Positions 29,021 to 37,940 of a stretch of 64,000 nucleotides of DNA are shown here, piece after piece (the stretch's first letter is position 1; each line of letters opens with the position of its first letter). Position numbers and translations under genes: made by a program. The DNA is from Trichomonas vaginalis G3 (lineage: Eukaryota > Parabasalia > Trichomonadida > Trichomonadidae), in the NCBI RefSeq assembly GCF_026262505.1, contig NC_067203.1, forward strand, positions 4,712,001 through 4,776,000, read 5' to 3'. The notes under the pieces are model-generated. The model was given only the letters and a program-made list of their open reading frames with translations, did not search any database and was not told the DNA's origin.

Positions 29021-30600
29021 ATGCAGAACGAACAGCTAAACGAATTTACTCCAGCAGAGCATATTCATCAGATTCGCTCATATTTCGATATCATAGACAA
29101 TGCAGTTCAAATTGGTGACACTAATAGAAAATATTCTGACGCAAAGATTCCATCACAACCTGGAACTGCTAAAGATAACACATGGGTAACATTCAATCTC
29201 TCACCTCCTGGTGAAAATATGTTGGACCTTTACAATACATTCATTACGTATAAAATGGAAGGTCAATTTATTGTAGATAAAGAAATTGGTTCAGGTTCCA
29301 ATAAAACAAACCCACCAGGATTTTGGATTGGTTTCGATGACGCTTTCTATGCAGTTGCTGGATATCAAATCCTTGCAAATGGTCGTATCGTATATTCTCA
29401 AGACAACGCAAGAGAAGAAGCATATATAACTTCAAACTCACAAACTACCGAACAAATAAAGAAAGTAGATGTTTTCTCAAAGACTCGACATGAAGATGTA
29501 TGGAGTCATTCGGGAACATGCAGAACAGGACAAATTGTTAGTGGTCCAATTACAGCAGGAAAATCATTTGATTTTAAGCTTCGTTTAAGAATTCCTGTTA
29601 GAAGATTCCTTCCATTAGAAGCTATTCGATTTATTCCAGCTTTTGCAGGAAACATTCAGCTTAAAGTAAAGTTCAGTAGCGACGCCTTACAATGCACATC
29701 TATATCTGTAAATGATATCATTGCTTTCAATCCAACTCTTAAAGTTGCATTTGCTTCAGATTCAAATCCACCGACAAATAAATTTGTTCCATGGAATGAA
29801 CCATTCACTATGATAACGAAGGCAGTAGAAGCTAGTGGAACAGTTACTATTACAACTGTAACCCAGCAACTATTTCGAACAAAGATGGATTTTAATGAAT
29901 GTTTCATTCATCCAAAGTCATTCTCTTTAGACCCTAACATTTATACAGAACTTGTAGAACATTATACAAACGAGGCTTTATGTTTTCCTGTTAAAGTTAT
30001 GGATTGGATTCCTATGGACGGTTCATTCTCAAAGAATACAGATAGTTCAAGTGCAACATTTACAGCAGCTTATACGCCTATTAATGTTAAAAGTATTTGG
30101 GCACTATTTAGAAAGAAAGACAACTATTATGTTAATTTTGAGAACCCTAAGTTTAATATCTTCAGCTTTCCATGGGAGCTTATGGAAATATGCCTGCAGA
30201 ACCTGAAAAATCATATGGACCTGTATTTTATGAAATGGTTGCGAACGCTTGCAATACAAACAATGATATGATAGGATTTAATGAAGATGTTATGAGGTCA
30301 TTGGTGGATGATGGTAGTGTGGAACATAAATGGGATAGCTATGACAACACACATTTCTTATGTGGTTTTCCAACAGAAGTGGACTTTTGCTTCCAGCAAG
30401 GTCAAACATCTACTGCTCCAATAACATACAAATTGTCTGTTAAAGGACCTATTGAACTAGCAACTGAAAATGTACCAAAGCCACTTATTGGATTTATGAG
30501 GGATTGTTGCTTTGCCATTCAGGTGCGTGCTAATGGCATCCCCATAATAAGATTAGATGACTATAACTTAGCTACGGACGACAGTGAGAATAAAGGATGA
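29021..30600 (+). pseudogene. Major capsid protein candidate (double jelly-roll type), damaged
   Basis: The reading starts MQNEQLNEFTPAEHIHQIRS after ATATTTTTATCTGAAG. The middle has FDFKLRLRIPVRRFLPLEAIRFIPAFAGNIQLKVKF, the counterpart of VKLKLRVPLSSFLIFRFLRYLPNWAGKISIEL in C's capsid candidate, a segment shaped like the PLS/PLR loop and long strands of Polinton and NCLDV capsids. Length (over 500 codons), gene position and the presence of a similar gene in C support the call. About one break. Confidence 0.7.
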
Positions 30601-30623
30601 ACGTTTATTTTTAAAGCTTATAA

Positions 30624-31081
30624 ATGAGTTCTTCATCAAGCTCTCGTGAACCTTCACCATCTATGAAACAAACTTACCAAACGATTATGGAGCACCTATT
30701 GAATATTTCTTACGAGCTGCACAATGGCAAAGAGCAGTCTCACCAAGGTTAGGTGTTCCACCAGCTCCTGTCAAAAATAGCATTTGGTCAAGTCCTTATA
30801 TAAGATATGGTCTCCCACTAGGTTTGCTAGCTACAGCAGGAGCAGTTATGATGTTGAAAAGAAATAAAGCAAATGTTGTAAATAATACTGAAGTAGCTGA
30901 AGTTAAACAAACTCCAACACCTTCGCCAAAACCAACGCCTTCACAAGCAAAACCTTCAATGACTCCTGAACCTATGGAAGTACAAACTCCTGTTCAAAAG
31001 TCAACTCCTAAACCGACTCCAACATTTAAACCAGAACCTACTCCTCAAATAAATCGTAAAACTCCTGCGTTTCCTTACTGA
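30624..31081 (+). pseudogene. Single-pass membrane protein with Pro-rich tail, damaged
   Basis: The region starts MSSSSSSREPSPSMKQTYQT at 30624. It later has IRYGLPLGLLATAGAVMMLKRNK, one membrane helix with positive residues after it, and a long Pro/Thr tail with repeated PTPSPKPTPS. It lies just downstream of the capsid gene. It may be a virion membrane or anchoring protein. At least one break. Confidence 0.5.
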
Positions 31082-31130
31082 AAAAATAACGTTATTTTTA
31101 TTTAAATATTAAAATTTTTATTTGATTGAA

Positions 31131-31367
31131 ATGACAAATAAAGTCACTGAAGCAATGAAACAAAAGTTTTTGGTAGAATACATTAAATCAGGAGCGGTTC
31201 CAGAAGGTTTTTACATTCATACTATGAAGGATGGTAGAGTTCAGTTTAGAAAGATAAAGCAACCATTAGATAAAGAAGGAATTTTGAGAAAGATTAAACT
31301 TCATGAGGACAACATTGCTGAACTTAGGAAGAAGCTAGAAGAGTTGGAGAAAGGAAGAAAGTTATAA
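31131..31367 (+). CDS. Small coiled-coil protein
   Basis: This 78-residue protein reads MTNKVTEAMKQKFLVEYIKS, a middle GFYIHTMKDGRVQFRKIKQP, and a coiled-coil end (HEDNIAELRKKLEELEKGRKL). The leader is AAATTTTTATTTGATTGAAATG. Its last codons lie at the inner edge of the right TIR. Function is unknown. Confidence 0.5.
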   Translation: MTNKVTEAMKQKFLVEYIKSGAVPEGFYIHTMKDGRVQFRKIKQPLDKEGILRKIKLHEDNIAELRKKLEELEKGRKL

Positions 31368-31382
31368 AGCAATGAATTCAAC

Positions 31383-31431
31383 AGGGTGAAAAACCGGGTG
31401 AAAAAAGAGGTGAGATCTCACCACTTCACCT
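31383..31431. repeat. Palindromic word array, right TIR version
   Basis: AGGGTGAA and GGGTGAA words, core GGTGAGATCTCACC, then ACTTCACC. Compared with the left arm, both halves of the core have changed together. Confidence 0.75.
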
Positions 31432-31532
31432 AAATTTATTTTTGTGCTATGTTTTCATACGTGTGGGAGTGGTGATATCATTAATTTTTAAGTTTATTTT
31501 TTATTTTACTGAAAATTTTTATTTGGATGTAA

Positions 31533-31817
31533 ATGACAGAACAAAAGCAACTCATTCGAATTCCACAGTATAACAAACATACATTTAAACATTTATTCTT
31601 CCTTCCTGAGCATAACATGTTCTTTCAAATACATCCGAGACCAGTTGACTTTTCATTGACTGTGTATAAAGATAGAAATAGTTATATCATTAAACCATAC
31701 GATGACGAAGGTAAGTTATGTAAATTGTACGTTAAGAAGTTAGAGAAAGTTTATGGCTTCAAGTATGACTACAATAGGGTTAACACTGATGATGAAGATA
31801 TTGAGGAAAATTTATGA
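31533..31817 (+). CDS. TIR-encoded 94-residue protein, right copy
   Basis: It is the same protein as at 11333-11617, residue for residue, read toward the element end. The stop is followed by the TTCACTAACG-type word array (31812-31902). Confidence 0.7.
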   Translation: MTEQKQLIRIPQYNKHTFKHLFFLPEHNMFFQIHPRPVDFSLTVYKDRNSYIIKPYDDEGKLCKLYVKKLEKVYGFKYDYNRVNTDDEDIEENL

Positions 31818-31980
31818 GAACATTAGTGAAGTCGTTAGTGAGAACGATAGTGAGAACGTTTATTTTTTACATTAGTGAGTTCGTTAGTGAAGTGGTTAGT
31901 GGTTTTGTAAAGTGTCAAATTCACAAGTATTGGGTAAGGCGGAACGCAGTGCCGCCGTACCCATGACTTGTATACTAACT

Positions 31981-31986
31981 CATATA
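31981..31986. repeat. Target site duplication CATATA (right)
   Basis: It follows the right terminus of B and matches 11164-11169. Confidence 0.85.
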
Positions 31987-32710
31987 TAAACTCATAGTCA
32001 TGTATGTCCTCTAACCATCTCATAACGGTTTCCAAACCACTTTTATCGGATGTAAAGTAAAAGCATGGATGGTTATGTATAACGTCTAAAGTTTCTAAAG
32101 AGTCTCTCAAAGTCCAGTCTACTTGGTATTGAAAATCCCATGTGTTATAGAACGGCGGGTCCACTATAAAGAAAACATTTTCCTTGTCTTTATATTTTTC
32201 ATACAGCTCTGTCCAATGACATCTCACAAACTCTATACTCTCAATATATTTTTCTATGTCCTCTTTGAAAACATTTGTATAGTTAAGATATAAAACTTTT
32301 GACATAAGTGTTTCAATGTCATGAACTCTTATAGAACCACTATATAATAGTCTAGCAGATATACTATCCCAGTCTATATATTCTGCTTTTTTCAAAACCT
32401 CTCTCACAATATTTTTGTTATCTAATGGTATACGTTCCATCTTACCTATAGGTATCTTTTCTTTTAACTCTTTCAATATATTGTTTGTGTCTGGAATATA
32501 TTTGAGACGGTCCATATAGTTGTCGAAGTCATTGCATATAATCTTTGAGTCAGGAAATACGGTATGACATAAATGAGATATATAGAAACTTCCACCGAAC
32601 AAATCTACAAATGTTAGACCATTCGGTAGTTTCTTAAGTTCTCTCAATATAATATCTTTACATCTACTCTTATTTCCAAAGAACGGTAACAGTGGTTTTG
32701 TAAAATTCAT
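31981..32710 (-). pseudogene. Dam-type N6-adenine methylase of A, 5' part right of the insertion
   Basis: This holds PFFGNKS, FVDLFGGSF (SAM-binding) and DPPF (catalytic), the marks of D12-class adenine methylases, and closely matches C's intact gene (41020-41838). Element B begins 29 or so codons before the normal end. The open reading runs on about 48 codons into the B terminus (to 31835), giving a foreign Arg/His-rich tail. N6-adenine methylation by Dam-like enzymes of this kind has been reported in Trichomonas vaginalis. Confidence 0.85.
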
Positions 32711-32956
32711 TTATATATAATAATAAAAATGTTTTTACCCGAAAAGTGACAGAAAAGTGACAAAATATGAAAACATATATAATTTGTGAAAAGCGACACA
32801 AAAAGTGACATTTAAAAAGTGACACTATTAATATGATGTAAATAACAACGGTTTTGGTTTTGTCACCGGCTGGTCGGCTGGGGTTCGGTCCTCCTCTTGG
32901 GTCTTGGGCAAAATTTCTTATGGGCTAAAGGGCGCAACGCGCCTGGAAGCCCCACT
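32711..32956. repeat. Right terminal region of A
   Basis: From the Dam start outward: AAAAGTGACA-type words (32738-32835), a TGAAAACATATATAATTTGTG block shared with C, then unmatched sequence, and the terminal nested hairpin GGGC-TAAAGGGCGCAACGCGCC ending CCCCACT at 32956. C has the same tip and word at 40762-41019 but different sequence between. Confidence 0.75.
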
Positions 32957-33176
32957 TACCTGACCTTTATTTTTCAGAAGATTTCATTCTATATGCCTAT
33001 GAAAAGTACTCTCAAAACTAACTTTTTCCTAATTATAATTAAATCTAGAATATTGTATTATGCTTAGTATTATTTCATTTTTCTCATTCAATTTAGAATT
33101 TACAAATGTCAAAAAATTGAGAGCTGTCACTTTTGATGAATTTCTGTTTATTACAATAATACAATATTTAGACTTA

Positions 33177-34404
33177 AATGTTCAGATGAAGGCCAAATCA
33201 ACAAAGTTTATGAATCAATTAAGTCTAATTTAATTAATCTAGTACATTTAATGCCAGATGAGATTTACAGCTTGATTGTCATTGCAATAGTATACAACAG
33301 TAGATACTTTAATTCTTACATGACAATTCTTAAAAAGCTTAATGAAGAATTTCATCTAAACTATGATGAAGAACTTAAAAATTTTGAATTAAAGTACCTT
33401 TCTTTGAATGAACTTGATTTTTACACAGCCTGCAAGGCAATTTCCAATGATGAAAAAGAATTATTTATCAGAATTTTAACGAAAGATGATTTTGATGAAA
33501 ATCTAGTTTTGCCAAGAGAATTCTATCCACCTAAATTTAATTCTAGTGGATATACATTTCTGGAATTATGCAGTCTTTATGGTGCAGTTGATTGCTTCAA
33601 GTTATTAATGACAGATTTCGATTCAGAAATTACCGATTCTGAAATCTACAAATTATTTCATTTTTAGGCGGAAATCAAGAAATTATGAGTGAATGCTTGA
33701 AAGAAAAGAGACCAAATAGAAATTGCATGATCAATGCAATTATTTCGCACAACATTGATTTTGTTTCTTACTTGATGAATCAGTACCATATAGATCTTAA
33801 CTTAAGGTGCTGTACAATTTACAATAATCTTCATGCATTTTTAGTATATTTCGATATTACAAATGACATCAACAATTGTTTTGTTTATTCACCCTGTTTT
33901 CACCTTCAATCTCTTTGTGAATATTTTATTAATTATGGCGCTAATATCAATGCAACAAATGAAGAGAAAATGACTGCTCTTCATTTTGTCATAAAGAATA
34001 ACAATAAGGAAATTGCATATAATCTTTGTAAATATTTTATTTCTCATGGAGCAGATATCAATGCAAGCAACAATGTAGGAGAAACTGTCCTTCATATTGC
34101 AGTGGATCGTAATTATAAAAAATGTGTCGAACTTTTTATTTCAAACGACGCAAATATAAATGTGCAAAATTTTATTGGAGAAACTCCTCTTCATTATGCA
34201 GCCGCAAAAAATAACACGGAAATTGCAGAAATTCTTATTACAAATCGTGCGAATGTTAATATAACATCACAATGCGGTGATACAGCTCTTCATATTGCAG
34301 AAATAAATGAGTGCGAGAAAATGATAAAGTTACTTAAATCACGTGGCGCAGATATGTTTTTCAGCTCACCATTCAGTTTCTCCACATTCCAAGGTTGGTT
34401 TTAG
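33177..34404 (+). pseudogene. Host DUF3447/ankyrin repeat gene, frameshifted
   Basis: The N-terminal half is typical of Trichomonas DUF3447 proteins (SNLINLVHLMPDEIYSLI, YTFLELCSLYGAVDCFKLL, NQEIMSECLKEKRPN, FLVYFDITNDINNCFVYS), followed by about five ankyrin repeats (TALHFVIKNNNKEIA, TPLHYAAAKNNTEIAE). The frame changes in the run of T near 33661-33665: one T too few gives a stop, while the family-like reading continues in the next frame. Sequence before about 33250 also lacks a clean start. The family forms very large host paralogue sets. A sequencing error in the T run is possible. Confidence 0.8.
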
Positions 34405-34961
34405 AATAAATATAATGAGGTATTAGTTTATGTATTATTTTAAATGAAGTTTAAATTATTAAAGTGTTAAATTAATAGAATTAAGAATGACTGATGTAAA
34501 ATCCAATTGAAAGTTTACAAATATAAACAAACATAACAATTAAACTATGTGTTGTTTGTGTTGAGTTTCAAAACTTGGAAAGGATTCGACCCTGCAAGTA
34601 ATTCTTCTATTAGTTTGAAGTCTGCTTGAACAATATATTCCGTGATAGATCTGAAGCATATTATCATGTTCAATCCAGGCCTGCGTATCCATGGTGACGC
34701 ATTTTGTTGGACAAATCTTCTCGGATATTTCAACTATCTCAGATCTGTAAAATATTATTCAAATTATTACTCCACTGATCCATTGATGAAAGTGGGGATC
34801 GGAAAAGGGAATGAAATTAGAACTTCGCAATATCTTCGCATTTCGATAGTCATTGTATAGAATGATTTTTATATCTCTTTATACACATTCAGATTCATTC
34901 TTATTTCAGTATAAAACAGCTTATATTTTTTATTGAAGACGATAAAAATTTATTTTTATCA
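34405..34961. other. Host spacer with a possible gene scrap
   Basis: The minus strand at 34545-34733 has a 62-codon reading (PRRFVQQNASPWIRRPGLN to PFQVLKLNTNN) with more balanced composition than the surroundings. It may be a scrap of a host gene, but I cannot assign it. A TCATTC initiator-like hexamer at 34895-34900 lies 65 bp before the next gene. Confidence 0.3.
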
Positions 34962-35609
34962 ATGATTTATTTTAGATTCAACATTTCGCTCCTTCCGACC
35001 TACATTTTTGTCTTCTTTATTCTCTCGATGATTGTCCTGTATATATTCTACTTCATGGAAGGCAGATTTGTTGGATATGTTCCTTCAATTTCAGAAGTCG
35101 TTACAGGAATTTATAATACAAAGTTTTTCACACCAGCAATGACAATTATTACTTTCTTACTTATTATTCTCATTTATTTGATGATTGTTTGGGGTGAAAT
35201 TTGGCGTACTTTCCCAACATGGTTCGTTCGCCTCGGACAAACATTCATGTTCATTATCCCACTTTGCTACTTCGGCCTAGCAGGTTGCACTCTTGATACA
35301 CAGTTCGCAACTCATATTTCGTTAACAATGGTAGGACTTTTCTTAATTTTACTTCTTAACATATTCGTTGTTGCCATCCTTTGGAAGCGTATGAATACAA
35401 GTCTTAAGGTTACTCGCTTAGTTTTCCTTATTATTTCTAGTTTAACTTATTTCTTCATGTTTATTTCTAGATTTATAATCCCACATAAGGAAGCATCATT
35501 AACTGCTTCATTGGAATTCATTTTTGTGATTTCTATTTGCGTTTTGATGCTTTCTTGGACAGTTGAACTCAGATCTATTGATTGCGAGTTCTATGTTGAA
35601 GATCAATAA
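34962..35609 (+). CDS. FRAG1/DRAM/Sfk1-like six-helix membrane protein
   Basis: This 215-residue protein has six hydrophobic segments (residues about 9-32, 55-78, 85-105, 112-140, 150-170, 182-204). GYVPSISEVVTG after the first helix, and the final segment followed by SIDCEFYVE, fit the FRAG1/DRAM/Sfk1 family, whose members sit in Golgi, plasma or lysosomal membranes and act in GPI lipid handling or autophagy. It is open, of normal family length, and has no visible intron. It is the only clearly intact host gene in the window. Assignment is by pattern, not by search. Confidence 0.6.
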   Translation: MIYFRFNISLLPTYIFVFFILSMIVLYIFYFMEGRFVGYVPSISEVVTGIYNTKFFTPAMTIITFLLIILIYLMIVWGEIWRTFPTWFVRLGQTFMFIIPLCYFGLAGCTLDTQFATHISLTMVGLFLILLLNIFVVAILWKRMNTSLKVTRLVFLIISSLTYFFMFISRFIIPHKEASLTASLEFIFVISICVLMLSWTVELRSIDCEFYVEDQ

Positions 35610-36892
35610 CTTCTTACGAAAGAGTACTTATTCTTTTATTTCATGTAAAAATTGTGGATTCTTTTCTTTATTTTAAATGCAATGTTTTTCTTTTTTTTTT
35701 CCTCCATAATGAAAACAGTAACATTATATAACAGGTAGAAAATTGTTCAAGTCTTCAAGATGGATATTTCTTTTAAAGAAAATAAGATGAAAGATTGTTT
35801 CAAGCTCATTGGTATTAATCTCATATTTACTATTCCAAATATTTACATTTTCTTAATATTTAACTTAATCAAACGTTCATATGTCCAGATTAATAGGATA
35901 TAATAATTTGGTAAATTTTGATAATTCTCACTAAAATTGTCTTTAAAAGTATATTAATCGAGATACACTAACAGTATATATTACAATTTCGTAAGCAAAT
36001 TGCACATTTATCTCATAAATTTTGGTAATTGAGAATTGATTGTGCAGTAAAAATTAGAATCTGGCTTTGACATTAAGAACATATTATGTCTTTGGGCAGA
36101 TGATTCAAACGAGCTCAAGTTGTAATTTTGCTCACTCATCTCATGATGAATAAATTTTAGCTTGAGAAAATGCGAGAGAAGCCTTCAGTCGATAACAAAA
36201 AGGAATAAACGAGTACGCAAGCTCGGCATGAGAATGATAAAAAAAAATTTTTGACAAATTTGTAGAAGTGGTAAATTTATGGATTTTTTTAAAATATGAA
36301 TCGCGAAAAACTCTGATTAGTAAGTAACACGCTTTTATATTTCGATAAAATTTATCGTCGATATACTAAATCTGATAAAAATTCGATAATTGTAAAAAAT
36401 ATGCTGTAAATTGTAAAAGAGTTGAAAATGTTTGGGGTGGCTTGAAATGAATCGGAGGATGTAATAATTTGGTACTAATTTAATTGCATTAAAATGCTAA
36501 AATTATGAAATTGTAAATTTAATCGAAAGATATGAGTTTAAATAAAGAAACGAGAGATATTTTAATTGATTTAATTATTTTATATCACTGATTGTCAGTA
36601 ATATCCTTTGATCTTTGATTCAATGAATACGTTAGTATGAATAATCAATATTCATTGAACAAAAATGAACAAATACAGTGTAATATGCAGATTTTAGTAT
36701 GCAAATGTTATATCGTGTGATAAATTCTTCGTAATAAAGAAGATATTTACAATTATTTTTATATGAGCTTTAAATCTATTGAAATAGTTCCAATATTGCA
36801 TGAAATTGGCAGATTTGAAGTAATTTGATTAGTTTTGAGATGGAAAATTTCTAAAAAATTTCTGAAATCAAGAAAATATTTCGAAATTTTGT
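35610..36892. other. AT-rich host spacer without recognisable gene
   Basis: About 1.3 kb, very A/T-rich with homopolymer runs; no open reading over 60 codons with gene-like content was seen. No RNA gene is evident. Confidence 0.6.
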
Positions 36893-37940
36893 TAAGGGTG
36901 CGCCCGGGAGGATCATGTAAACTTCAGAATTTAGAACCTTAATTTTTAAGCAATAACTTGGTACCTAAATAGGTAGGAAAACTCTAAAAATATCAAAAAA
37001 TACAACTTGGCTCCATAATAATCCTGTCATGGTGGCTGTTTGTATCCCCTAGTATTTTCCTCTTGAATCTCTTTTTCTGTCGAAATTAAATTCAAATCTC
37101 AGAAGTAGAAGTGAATAATCGACTTATTACTGCTATTATACGAATAAATAAATTCATTATATTATTTTTATTTACATAATATCTGTTTGAAGTCCATAAT
37201 TCTATAAATTTTTCTTCAAAAACATTACAATCTTGATAGTTTTGATACTGTTTAATAGGTTTTTGGCACCTTATTTAGTATTTACTACGTATAGAGTCGA
37301 TCTGAACTTAATTTTCGGAAATTTAAAATATTTATTATAAGTAAAATCTGATTTGAAATTTATGTTTAACTACTCATATCTTGCATTATCCTGAGTAGCT
37401 TTTGTAAAAATTCATCAAAAAAGATTTTAACGTGCTTTAATTTTTATTTTTTAAAATAATGCATATTATTATATAACTAGCATATTTACAAATTTTAGTG
37501 CTTTCAAAAATTTAATCCTCCTCCTCTCAAATAAACGTACATCCGAGTGGCCTGTTTTTTGCAAAAAATAAAATTTCATTTTTTATGCTTAAAAAGTCAG
37601 AATTTTTATTTGCTTCTGGGATATATGATGGCTATATCAGATGCCCATTCTTTTTGATACTCAACATTAAACATAAAACTTAGCCATTAAGGCTCTTCTG
37701 AAAATATTTTTTTCCCGAAAAATTTTCGAAAAAAATCAAAAAATTTAAAAATCCCCGAATCTGCAGGGATTTTAAAAAATTCTTTTTAGTAAAACTTAAG
37801 GATATTGTATCAGATATATTGGTATGGGCAAATTCAATTTTAATACAATATTCATCGAGATATTAAGTTAACGAAGCTTTCAAAATTGAGAGGGTAATCC
37901 TCCTCCTCTCAAATAAACGTACATGCGGGTGCACCCTTAA
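36893..37940. mobile_element. Possible TTAA-flanked non-autonomous DNA transposon
   Basis: The left edge reads TTAAGGGTGCGCCCG and the right edge is its inverse, CGGGTGCACCCTTAA, so a 10-bp GGGTGCRCCC end (itself palindromic) is bounded by TTAA at both sides. A 29-bp segment CTCCTCCTCTCAAATAAACG and on occurs internally near 37520 and again next to the right end. The about 1.05-kb interior is AT-rich with no coding. TTAA duplication is the piggyBac-type signature, but these tips do not look like classical piggyBac ends. The ankyrin gene's ATG follows the right TTAA at once. Confidence 0.4.

Larger units (their letters stand above)
11170..31980. mobile_element. Maverick/Polinton B, full-length with TIRs and TSD, nested in A
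   Basis: B is about 20.8 kb, with inverted repeats of about 630 bp (11170-11801 and 31349-31980) that begin AGTTAGTATACAAG, and is flanked by CATATA. Contents include duplicate TIR genes, basic and small virion-type proteins, W-family genes, packaging ATPase, minor capsid candidate, collagen-like and fibre proteins, a KilA-N block, protein-primed PolB and a major capsid candidate. No integrase, helicase or methylase is recognisable. The two TIR arms agree except for a handful of bases, mostly clustered in one palindrome, so the insertion is fairly young. Termini look whole; the genes carry about a dozen breaks. Confidence 0.92.
31349..31980. repeat. Right terminal inverted repeat of B
   Basis: It is the inverse of 11170-11801 and ends CTTGTATACTAACT. 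Away from the palindrome array (31383-31431) I see only about three base differences between arms. Confidence 0.9.
5149..32956. mobile_element. Maverick/Polinton A (type A/C), interrupted by element B
   Basis: Element A runs right to left. Its right terminus at 32956 reads inward as AGTGGGGCTTCCAGGC, the same as the left terminus of C at 40762; an AG start is typical of Polintons. Its own DNA is 5149-11169 plus 31987-32956; 11170-31980 is nested element B and CATATA is the target duplication. Gene order matches the first 8 kb of C: Dam, a small membrane protein, a small virion-type protein, an amphipathic protein, a W-family gene, a tail fibre, integrase, a 194-residue protein and the PolB-like gene. 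No left terminus is found; homology stops at 5149. It is broken, with about five breaks besides the insertion. Confidence 0.85.

Noticed and set aside
1-32956. Fragment D and element A as one continuous element
   Set aside because: D is of B lineage (canonical PolB) and A of A/C lineage (divergent PolB-like). They are separated by about 940 bp of unmatched sequence, so they are treated as two fragments.
34545-34733. Minus-strand 62-codon host reading as a gene
   Set aside because: No start context, no family match and short length; kept only as a possible scrap in the spacer entry.
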